Source: Persicaria tinctoria (lineage: Eukaryota; Streptophyta; Magnoliopsida; Caryophyllales; Polygonaceae). From it: DNA of 64,000 bases. This document shows, piece by piece, positions 9,685 to 18,224 of the stretch. Made by a program: the position numbers and the translations under genes. The notes under the pieces were generated by a model that saw nothing but the letters and a program-made list of their open reading frames with translations, was not told where the DNA came from and searched no databases. The first letter of the stretch is position 1. Each line of letters begins with the position of its first letter. The stretch is taken from positions 32,733,120 through 32,797,119 of the forward strand of contig JBANSL010000010.1 in assembly GCA_037127255.1 (NCBI GenBank). Reading direction: 5' to 3'.

Positions 9685-10446
9685 CCAGTCGATTACTTCA
9701 AATGAAATCTCCATATGAGAATTTATATGGTAAAGCTCCTTCTTTTGACTATTTCAGATGCTTTGGATGCTTTTGTTATGCATCTACTATGGCACATGGC
9801 CGAGATAAGTTTGCTGCTCGTGCCTTTCCTTGTGTCTTGCTTGGGTATCCTGCTGGAAAAAAGGGATACAAACTCTTCAATTTAGAAACCAAACTTGTGC
9901 TTTTTTCCAGGGATGTTGTGTTCCATGAACATATCTTCCCTTACATTTCCAACCCCTCCACAGACCATGATCCTCCATCTTTTTCTTTCCCTTCTCAAGA
10001 CAATAACCTTCCTGCATACACATATGACATTGTTGTACCAGTTCTTTCTATTCCAGCATCCACAAACATTTCTCAACCCAATTCCCAACCAATTTTTCCA
10101 CCTATCATACAACCTGCTTCACCCCCTATCACCTCTAGGAGATCCACTCGTGATCATCATCCTCCTTCTTACTTATCAGATTATGTTTGCTCAATGTGCA
10201 GTCACGTTGAGTTTTCATACTCTTACCTCCACTTGCTATTTCCCTTCTGGCCTTGCTCGAGTCATTACTCGACCTGAGCATGAGCCTTTCACCTTTAAGG
10301 AAGCATGTGAGTTTGAGGTTTGGCAAGCTGCCATGAACGATGAATTCAAGGCTCTTGATGCTAACAAGACCTGGGATGTTGTTGAGCTTCCTAAAGGCAA
10401 GCGGGCAATTGGTTGCAAGTGGGTGTTTAAGTCAAAAGAAGGGCTG
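9685..10446 (+). pseudogene. C1 integrase C-terminus and linker, start of RT
   Basis: The sequence resumes in phase after element A: PSRLLQMKSPYENLYGKAPSF, then the FGCFCYAST and CVLLGYPAGKKGYK blocks of the Copia integrase C-terminus, and a Pro/Ser-rich linker. A frameshift near 10190-10250 separates the linker from the RT start, which has an [18 protein letters not shown] block and GCKWVFKSK. The C1 coding stops making sense at 10446, where element B is inserted (TSD ggctg). This is decayed retrotransposon coding DNA. Confidence 0.88.
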
Positions 10447-11964
10447 TGATAGCATGCATTTAGGTAGGCATAATAGGTTGCATTTAGCTTAGTTAAGATG
10501 CATTTCATGGATGGATTAAGCATGATTTGCATATTAGTTCTCTATGTTGTCGGAGTCGGAATCTACACGCTTTTATTGATTATTTCAGGTAATGGTAGAT
10601 CCGAGGAGAAGACATGAGTTGATAACGCATTTGATGAGAATGTCTAGTTGATCGAAGAAGCTTACATGAAGATCTCAAGAGGTCCTGAGAAGAAGAAGCG
10701 AACCTAAACGAAGAACAAGTCTGCAGAAATTGTCGCCAGACATGCTGAACTTGTTTTGCACTTTCTGGAGGCCTCGGTTGTCCGATCGACTATTATGACC
10801 ATGCGTTGGAAAGCTCTTTCAGAGAGCTACAACTTTCATGTTGACGTCGAGAGCTAATTCGAGACGGAATTTTCGGGAAAAACCAATGACGTGCCCGCGC
10901 TGCAAAGTGACGCGGCCGCGCTGCTACTGGCGCGCCCACGCTGCTAGGAGGAAGTGGCCGCGCTGCTGCACCAGAAGGAAGAAGAAAAGAAGAGGCTGAC
11001 GCGCCCGCGCTGCACCTGGCGCGCCCGCGTCGGACTCTGAAGACGGATTCTTATCCGACTTTTCCTATCTTATTAGTTTTAATATTTTATTATTATAATT
11101 GTACGGGATGTTAAACCCGATTTTATTAGGTTATATAGGCCGAGAAGGCAGTAGAGGAGAATGAGGTTATTTTTCCAGAGACGTATTTTCCCTTTTGTTC
11201 ATCTCACAAACCCTATGGAGAACTAACTCTCCTTTGTTGCACTTGGTTCTTTGAAGCCTTCGATTGATTTGGTTGTGAGTATTCTACTCTTGTTCGTCCT
11301 TTGTTAATTGTTTCGATCTCCTGAGCTTATTGCTTGATTGCTTATTATTGATTTATCTGGATTGATCACCTAGGTTTATCAATACTAGTCATATTGCTAG
11401 GATTTCCAATTCCAGGTTTGGGGTTGTAGATTCATTGTAGCAAACACAATCTCCATACGCGGTTGCTTGTGGTAGATTGTGAGGGAGATTCGATTACAGG
11501 CTATTTTAACGGGTTGTTAGAATCGCTTGTATCTCATTATAATTCATGCTTGAATGCTATTGCTTTATTATTTGGTGAAGGTTTTCCCTTGTAATTTGGT
11601 GATAAGTGCTTTTAGGACTGGTAGGACTAAAAGCTATTACACGATCTGAATTGAGAACAATTACTGGACATTAGAACTTGAGATTCATAGAATGCGATGA
11701 TGAACCATCTCAATTGTTGTGTGGATAATTACCTGGTGTGATACCTTTCCATCATATATTCACAACCTTTACTTGCAACTTGTTCTGTTACTATTTCTCA
11801 CACACAAAACTCCCCCTTTAATCTGTTACTTTTGGGTAATAATACTTGCTCTTACAATTGATTCTGTTTCCCTGTGGGTTCGACCCTAACTTACCTACTA
11901 TACTTGTTATAGTTTGCATCTTAGGAATTTACTTTGATTTGGCATAACGACCTTAGGCCTGTCA
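10447..11964 (+). repeat. Element B 5' LTR
   Basis: 1518 bp, matched by 14606-16123. It holds a GC-rich phased motif array (10888-11033) followed by an A/T-rich segment with 'ggttatataggcc', a plausible TATA box, at about 11132. Confidence 0.95.
10888..11033 (+). repeat. GC-rich phased 10-mer array in B LTR
   Basis: Six copies of a (C/G)CCGCGCTGC-like decamer occur at 10894, 10915, 10935, 10957, 11004 and 11024. The first four are spaced 20-22 bp apart, close to two helical turns. The array lies about 100 bp upstream of the putative TATA box, so it could be a U3 enhancer. An identical array is in the 3' LTR (about 15050-15190). Confidence 0.65.
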
Positions 11965-11968
11965 AATT

Positions 11969-11985
11969 TGGCGCCGTTGCCGGGG
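11969..11985 (+). other. Element B primer-binding site (tRNA-Asp)
   Basis: TGGCGCCGTTGCCGGGG, identical to that of element A, lies four bases after the LTR end. Confidence 0.9.
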
Positions 11986-12061
11986 AAACGGTTTATCTTT
12001 GTTCTTGTTTGTCTTATTACCTGTGTGTTTGTCTTGTGTGTTAATTTAGCTACTAACTTTT

Positions 12062-12089
12062 GTTGTGAACCTATCTTACGGTTCACAAC
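12062..12089 (+). promoter_or_regulatory. Leader hairpin before gag (element B)
   Basis: The same GTTGTGAACC / TATCTTAC / GGTTCACAAC hairpin as in element A, here with one more outer T-A pair, ends 23 bases before the gag ATG. The conserved distance to the start supports a role in translation, packaging or dimerisation. This is an inference. Confidence 0.7.
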
Positions 12090-12112
12090 ACATATGCTAC
12101 TAACAGTTTAAC

Positions 12113-13198
12113 ATGTTGAGATTATCGCAGTTCGAAGGTGAAGATTTTCACCTATATCTCGATAGGTTGCAGAGGTGTGTGGACATCCGCAATGTGCGGG
12201 GTTTCCATGATAGTTTGCGAGATATGGTTGTCTGCGTTGTAGAGGGAATGACTGCTGAGACAAAGGCACGTGCTATATATATGAGCGGAGGAAGTCTAGC
12301 AAGGTTAGGTTTGATGGGAATTTGGGATCTTATCTGCTACATGGGTCACCAGGCCTTGCAGGAAGTGTCATTTGCCCAAGAACCTCAACCGATGGATTAC
12401 TTTTACGCACCTTCGGATGATCTATCCATGTCCTCTTATGAGGGGAATGAGCAATTGTGTCAGCAGATCGCGGAATTGGGTGAACGAGTGCACCAAATGG
12501 TCCAAGTGGGGAATGAGATACCAACTTGTGAAGCAGGTGAACTACCGTCTCAACCGGTGGTTAACCTGATAGAGAGCCTCACCACGAACACCCTAGGGAG
12601 TGGCAAGGACCTGTTTGTCACACCTAAGGGAAGCTCAGAAAGTCATGAAGATGAAGGTTATTGCGTGCTTCCTATTCCTCCCTCATTGAGTTCATCTGAG
12701 TCTACTCCGCTACCTCCCATACCCTTGAGCTATGAGCATGATAATGTTTTGGCGGAGGAGGATATGTTCGCAGACGATGACAGTTTCTTCAGCGATGAAG
12801 AGGAGAGTACACTACTTCCTGACATGGAGTGTCATGAGTCGACGCATGAGATCCCATGTGATTTATTGTCTCCTTCATTCGATGAGATTGTCTCGAGCTC
12901 GCCTATCAAGGAACCAAGTCCGAAGCTAATTTCTGTGGCTCCTGAGCAAAGAATTGATATCTTTTGCAATGGTGAGAAGTTCGGTGATTATGTTGATCCT
13001 TGGGCTCTTTATTTTGACATACCGCCAATGGAACTGAATTGGTGGTTCTACATACCCGCGGCGGGGAGTCATGCTCGGGCTTATGAGGAGTTGATGACGT
13101 ACTTTGACTTCAACTTATTCGTATGTAGTGCCCGCTTACCTAGATGGTGTGCACAAGAGTTTGATTTGCTGCTGAGGGCACTGACGATGTCTGAATGA
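12113..13198 (+). CDS. Gag-like protein of element B (361 aa)
   Basis: An intact ORF whose ATG position matches that of element A. The N-terminal core aligns with A without gaps over most of its length (MLRLSQFEGEDFHLYL, RDMVVCVVEGM, YMSGGSL, IWDLICYM), about half identical by eye. The centre is acidic and Pro/Ser-rich and poorly conserved. Two C-terminal blocks are kept: CHESTHEIPCD with a following SSPIKEPSP, and GDYVDPWALYFDIPPMELNWW with YIPA.GSH. The C-terminus ends CAQEFDLLLRALTMSE as in A. No zinc knuckle, protease or RT is present. The protein probably assembles particles. Conservation of both ends between diverged copies implies selection on the protein while the family was active. 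Confidence 0.85.
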   Translation: MLRLSQFEGEDFHLYLDRLQRCVDIRNVRGFHDSLRDMVVCVVEGMTAETKARAIYMSGGSLARLGLMGIWDLICYMGHQALQEVSFAQEPQPMDYFYAPSDDLSMSSYEGNEQLCQQIAELGERVHQMVQVGNEIPTCEAGELPSQPVVNLIESLTTNTLGSGKDLFVTPKGSSESHEDEGYCVLPIPPSLSSSESTPLPPIPLSYEHDNVLAEEDMFADDDSFFSDEEESTLLPDMECHESTHEIPCDLLSPSFDEIVSSSPIKEPSPKLISVAPEQRIDIFCNGEKFGDYVDPWALYFDIPPMELNWWFYIPAAGSHARAYEELMTYFDFNLFVCSARLPRWCAQEFDLLLRALTMSE

Positions 13199-13251
13199 GT
13201 CTTAAATGGACAACTAAAATGTCGAGCCAAAGACTTGAAACAAAGGCGCTT

Positions 13252-13275
13252 CTCGGGAGGCAACCCGAGGTAAGT
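13252..13275 (+). promoter_or_regulatory. Hairpin fused to a consensus splice donor (element B)
   Basis: CTCGGG / AGGCAA / CCCGAG is followed directly by GTAAGT, then by a 40-base pyrimidine tract. It matches the 7049-7072 block of element A and lies 53 bases after the gag stop codon. Confidence 0.65.
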
Positions 13276-13345
13276 CTTTCTTTCTTTTCCCTTTTTCTTT
13301 TCCTTCACCCTGATTGTATTTGGTTTACTTTTGTTGTCTTTATTG

Positions 13346-13383
13346 TTTCATTGAGGACAATGAAAACTTTAAGTGTGGGGGAG
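13346..13383 (+). promoter_or_regulatory. Internal hairpin plus polypurine module (element B)
   Basis: TTTCATTG / AGGA / CAATGAAA is followed by tttaagtgtgggggag, as in element A at 7219-7256. It lies 1.2 kb before the real PPT. Confidence 0.6.
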
Positions 13384-13956
13384 AGGAATTCTATATATAG
13401 ATGCATATAGGAGATCATATTTAAATTTATGCATCATGTTTAATTTCTGTAATCATTTTTATTAATTTTTATTTATTTTCGTATTTAAAAAAAAAATCAA
13501 AAAATCAAAAAAATCAGAAAAATCCAAAAATAGAGCATGCATTTCATACATATGTGTTATTCAAATACCCATCTGGCTTAGTTTGTCCTCTATTTTAAAT
13601 TTCAAGCATGATTCATAAAAATCCCATGGAGTTCTGGATGTTTTGATTATTATCTGTATTTGATTTTTGTGGAACGTGAGCTAGCAAATATAATTGAGCA
13701 TGTATGATTGAGCTAAAGTATGATTGAAGTCCTAAAAACATGACTATGTGAGAATGTTTGGCCTTATTTGAATTTTTTTGCTCAGTTGTGTGAATTACTC
13801 GCCTAGTGTTGCTACCTCTTGACATTGACTGCAGTATCTATTTTTAAAGACCGACTCACATGTTTGTTGCTTGCGGAGTTTATGTTTATATTTTGAGCCT
13901 TTTTATTTAATTTTATGCATATTTAGTGAATAAGGTGGCAATGGTTGATGCACTGA

Positions 13957-14185
13957 GTAACCGGGTCTACGCATGACACCCATGGGTATGATTCGCGCAA
14001 AAAGGTGTTAAAAACTATCCACTAGGAAAGAAGCTTGATCATTGAGTAACCAGGTTCAGTCATGACACCCATGTTTGCAACTTGCGTCAAAAGGTGTTCA
14101 AGTGGACTTCATACTAGTAGTTGAGGTGTTGATAGACCGGGGCCATTCATGACACCCATGTTTGCGCTTCGCGTAAGGAAGCACC
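13957..14185 (+). repeat. Triple CATGACACCCATG repeat block (element B)
   Basis: Three repeats with the same order and spacing as in element A. Here the second repeat ends ggtgttc, where A has gatgttc. An A/G tract of about 60 bases follows. Confidence 0.7.
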
Positions 14186-14567
14186 AAGACAAGAAAAAGA
14201 AAAAAAAAAGAGAAAAGAAAACCAAAGAAAAAAGAAAAAAAAAAGTGTTGCATTTTATTTTCTTTATTGTGTCCCGCAAGTAATGACATTTCGGTAGAGA
14301 ATTGGTGATATGGTGGTCAATGTCTATGAGCTTAGTGCATGAATGGTTTGAGTTGAGAGTTGTACTTAAAAGCCTAAACACATGAGTGAAACACATATTT
14401 CTGGTGAGGTTGGATGACGTCTACTTTTGAGCTTTGATCACTGGAATACATGCTATGACGTTTGTTTGCTTGGTTTATGTTTTCACCTGCTATGATGTTG
14501 CTTTTTGATGAGGTTGAAACTTGAAAGGATTTCCTGTGGGATGCGTTGATTCAGGTTCATTCTATCA

Positions 14568-14605
14568 TTGCTTGAGGACAAGCAAAGGTTAAGTGTGGGG
14601 GAGTT
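14568..14605 (+). promoter_or_regulatory. Terminal hairpin plus polypurine tract (element B)
   Basis: TTGCTTG / AGGA / CAAGCAA and then ttaagtgtgggggagtt abut the 3' LTR, identical in layout to element A. Confidence 0.8.
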
Positions 14606-16123
14606 TGATAGCATGCATTTAGGTAGGCATAATAGGTTGCATTTGGCTTAGTTAAGATGCATTTCATGGATGGATTAAGCATGATTTGCATATTAGTTCT
14701 CTATGTTGTCGGAGTCGGAATCTACACGCTTTTATTGATTATTTCAGGTAATGGTAGATCCGAGGAGAAGACATGAGTTGATAACGCATTTGATGAGAAT
14801 GTCTAGTTGATCGAAGAAGCTTACATGAAGATCTCAAGAGGTCCTGAGAAGAAGAAGCGAACCTAAACGAAGAACAAGTCTGCAGAAATTGTCGCCAGAC
14901 ATGCTGAACTTGTTTTGAACTTTCTGGAGGCCTCGGTTGTCCGATCGACTATTATGACCATGCGTTGGAAAGCTCTTTCAGAGAGCTACAACTTTCATGT
15001 TGACGTCGAGAGCTAATTCGAGACGGAATTTTCGAGAAAAACCAATGACGTGCCCGCGCTGCAAAGTGACGCGGCCGCGCTGCTACTGGCGCGCCCACGC
15101 TGCTAGGAGGAAGTGGCCGCGCTGCTGCACCAGAAGGAAGAAGAAAAGAAGAGGCTGACGCGCCCGCGCTGCACCTGGCGCGCCCGCGTCGGACTCTGAA
15201 GACGGATTCTTATCCGACTTTTCCTATCTTATTAGTTTTAATATTTTATTATTATAATTGTACGGGATGTTAAACCCGATTTTATTAGGTTATATAGGCC
15301 GAGAAGGCAGTAGAGGAGAATGAGGTTATTTTTCCAGAGACGTATTTTCCCTTTTGTTCATCTCACAAACCCTATGGAGAACTAACTCTCCTTTGTTGCA
15401 CTTGGTTCTTTGAAGCCTTCGATTGATTTGGTTGTGAGTATTCTACTCTTGTTCGTCCTTTGTTAATTGTTTCGATCTCCTGAGCTTATTGCTTGATTGC
15501 TTATTATTGATTTATCTGGATTGATCACCTAGGTTTATCAATACTAGTCATATTGCTAGGATTTCCAATTCCAGGTTTGGGGTTGTAGATTCATTGTAGC
15601 AAACACAATCTCCATACGCGGTTGCTTGTGGTAGATTGTGAGGGAGATTCGATTACAGGCTATTTTAACGGGTTGTTAGAATCGCTTGTATCTCATTATA
15701 ATTCATGCTTGAATGCTATTGCTTTATTATTTGGTGAAGGTTTTCCCTTGTAATTTGGTGATAAGTGCTTTTAGGACTGGTAGGACTAAAAGCTATTACA
15801 CGATCTGAATTGAGAACAATTACTGGACATTAGAACTTGAGATTCATAGAATGCGATGATGAACCATCTCAATTGTTGTGTGGATAATTACCTGGTGTGA
15901 TACCTTTCCATCATATATTCACAACCTTTACTTGCAACTTGTCCTGTTACTATTTCTCACACACAAAACTCCCCCTTTAATCAATTACTTTTGGGTAATA
16001 ATACTTGCTCTTACAATTGATTCTGTTTCCCTGTGGGTTCGACCCTAACTTACCTACTATACTTGTTATAGTTTGCATCTTAGGAATTTACTTTGATTTG
16101 GCATAACGACCTTAGGCCTGTCA
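14606..16123 (+). repeat. Element B 3' LTR
   Basis: 1518 bp, the same length as the 5' LTR, with about six differences by eye (for example tttggctta, ttttgaact, ttcgagaaa, ttgtcctgt, aatcaatta). It is followed by the TSD ggctg. Confidence 0.95.
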
Positions 16124-16128
16124 GGCTG

Positions 16129-17403
16129 ATGGATCTATTGAGAGATACAAAGCTCGGTTAGTGGTTAAGGGCTTTACACAAAAAGAGGGCATATATTAAA
16201 ATGAGACTTTTTCTCGAGTCGTTAAGATGACAACAGTAAGAGCCTTAGTCACTGTTGCTCTAGAAAGGGACTGGGTGGTAATGCAAATGGATGTAAATAA
16301 TGCGTTTTTACATGGCCATTTGGACGAGGAGGTTTACATGAAGGTACCTCCAGGCATGGTTGTTGATGGTGCAACCAAGGTTTGTCGTTTAAGAAAATCC
16401 CTTTATGGTTTGAAGCAGGCCTCAAGGCAGTGGTATGTTCGGTTTTCTGCAGCTTTGAGAAGACGAGGGTACACTCAATCTCCCAGTGATTACTCTCCCT
16501 TTTTCCGCAAAAATTGTGATAAACTTTGCTTTGTGGCAGTCTATGTTGACGATATTTTAGTCACTGGGAGTGATTCTTTTGAAATGCTTAGCCTCAAGGC
16601 ATTTCTGGATGCTCAGTTTCGGATCAAGGACCTGGGCAATCTCAGCTTCTTTCTTGGAATCGAATTTGTCAAGGTGCCTGATGGTATACTGATGAGCCAA
16701 CAGAGGTTTATTCATGAGCTGCTGGATGACTTCTCATGCTCAGGTTCCCCCGTTGTGAGTCCCTTGGAGCCTCACCTCCAACTCACCCCTACAGATGGTG
16801 AGTTGCTGGAGGATCCCACCAGCTATCGATGATTGGTGGGCAAGCTCAATTTCCTCATTCATATGCGCCCTGACCTGGCCTTCACAGTTCAATTTCTAAG
16901 CCAATTTATTCAGGCCCCAAGGTCAGCTCATATGGAAGCTGCTATTCATGTCCTTCGATACTTAAAAGGGTCTGCCACAAAGGGGCTTCTTCTCACAAAG
17001 GATTCCAATCTCACTCTCCGAGCTTATTGTGAATTGTGATGCTGATTGGGTAAGCTGTCCCTTCTCTAGAAGGTCCATCAGTGGGTTTGTGATTTTTCTC
17101 GGATCTTGTTTGCTGTCCTGGAAATCAAAGAAGCAACAAAGTGTTTCCCTGTCATCAGCTGAAGCCGAATACAGATCTCTTCGGCGTGTTTGCACTGAAA
17201 TTGCATGGTTGACACGGCTTCTGAGTGAGCTTGATGTTCCGGGTGTGACTCTTGTGTCAGTTCGTTGTGATAATATGGCTGCAATTTACATTGCAAAGAA
17301 CCCAGTTTATCACGAGCGTACTAAACACATAGAACTCGACTGCCATTATGCCCGGGAGAAGCTTATGGAAGGCTTAATCCCTCCATCACGTTGCCTCTCG
17401 TGA
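16129..17403 (+). pseudogene. C1 reverse transcriptase and RNase H (broken)
   Basis: After element B the RT continues: [46 protein letters not shown], the catalytic YVDDILVTGSD box, and FFLGIEF. The RNase H part shows DADWVSC, SLSSAEAEYRSL and a DNMAAIYIAKNPVYHERTKH block. Lesions include a stop at about 16196, a TGA at 16830-16832 (SYR*LVGKL context) and a small duplication near 17030 that shifts frame. The product would copy element RNA into DNA, but this copy cannot be functional. Gene order RT-RNase H after integrase confirms Copia. Confidence 0.9.
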
Positions 17404-17498
17404 TCAACTTGCTGATTTCTTGACGAAGAACGTACCTGGCTGCCATCTTGCTCCGCTTTTGGGGAAGATCGGAGTTGTCTCACCACCACCTCCGTCTT

Positions 17499-17507
17499 GA
17501 GGGGCAG
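17499..17507 (+). other. C1 polypurine tract
   Basis: gaggggcag immediately precedes the 3' LTR TGTTCGG. Confidence 0.8.
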
Positions 17508-17764
17508 TGTTCGGATACATATGTTCAGACGACAATCTGTGTTTTGTAATACATATTGGGCCTTTTATTATGTAGCACATTTTTACATGGTTTGGGCTTT
17601 TAGCTTTGGGCCATATAAAAGGCCTTTTCCTTTGTAAAACCGGATACAGAAATTTCAATTGGAACTTCCGAATTTCCCTCCACTCTCTCGCTCCAACTTC
17701 TTCTTTCTCAAGCTGAAACTCAAATCCACAAATCTCCGATCTATCTCCATTTTCGCTTCCAACA
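17508..17764 (+). repeat. C1 3' LTR
   Basis: 257 bp. It differs from the 5' LTR by a 2-bp indel and about seven substitutions, and is followed by the TSD acctc. Confidence 0.95.
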
Positions 17765-17769
17765 ACCTC

Positions 17770-18112
17770 CTGCTCCACCTCCCCCCTCACCCCCTCCTAT
17801 CGCTGAGCCACCCACCCGCATCCATGGTATGATCACCCGCTCTCAAAACAATAGAACCAAGCCCATTCAGAAACTGAACCTCCATTCTCACCTCTCTCCA
17901 TTATAGGAACCCCAAAACATCACCCAAACCTTAAAAAACCTTGATATAGTGGCTTGAGACCCGATTTGCCAATTGCCTTCGAACTTCTTCCAACCTCCTC
18001 CATAATTGCCTCTTCTTCTCGAAGAAATTCTCCAAAACCTCCCTGTTCGGTTGTTCTAGGTAACTAAGTCAGTAACCAATGTTGTCAATGTAAGTGTTTG
18101 GAGAACTGAGTC
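17770..18112 (+). pseudogene. Copia C0 fragment, right part
   Basis: This continues the open frame of 1765-1954 across the C1 insertion: a proline-rich run, then HGMITRSQNNRTKPIQK and a stop at about 17905. Further recognisable coding is lost by about 17960, and the remainder to 18112 has no clear identity. It marks C0 as the oldest layer of the nest. No RT remains. Confidence 0.6.
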
Positions 18113-18117
18113 CTTAG

Positions 18118-18224
18118 TGGATCTCAGAGGCCTACTCCTGTATATATATCAATGGGTGACAACCCTGAGGGTACAATCGTAACTGTACATGATATGGACA
18201 TATATAAATAATATAATGCTAACA
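18118..18224 (-). repeat. C2 3' LTR (short)
   Basis: On the minus strand it begins TGTTAGCATTATA and ends near CCTCTGAGATCCA. The pol stop codon (TAG) lies inside the first six bases of this LTR. Confidence 0.7.

Larger units (their letters stand above)
10447..16123 (+). mobile_element. Element B: gag-only LTR retrotransposon related to A
   Basis: The element has two 1518-bp LTRs (TGATAGCATGC ... GGCCTGTCA), equal in length and with about six differences by eye, and a perfect TSD ggctg at 10442-10446 and 16124-16128. It has a tRNA-Asp PBS and a PPT. The sole gene is a 361-residue Gag-like protein. Compared with A, the first ~314 bp of the LTR and the last ~1 kb before the 3' LTR are very similar, whereas gag, the leader and the rest of the LTR have diverged. 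B sits about 760 bp from A within the same C1 host. Like A it should depend on enzymes from another element. Its LTR divergence suggests an insertion age close to that of A. Confidence 0.93.
1955..17764 (+). mobile_element. Copia LTR retrotransposon C1, carrying nested elements A and B
   Basis: This complete but degenerate Ty1/Copia element has 255/257-bp LTRs beginning TGTTCGG and ending CCAACA, and a perfect 5-bp TSD acctc at 1950-1954 and 17765-17769. The PBS is TGGTATCAGAGC, complementary to initiator tRNA-Met. Domain order is gag, protease, integrase, RT, RNase H, as expected for Copia. Two gag-only LTR elements are inserted, one near the end of integrase and one at the start of RT. Removing both with one TSD each leaves about 4.95 kb, a normal Copia size. 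The LTRs differ at about seven positions plus one 2-bp indel by eye (roughly 97% identity), so C1 is older than A and B. It is inactive: several stops and frameshifts interrupt the coding parts. Confidence 0.95.
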
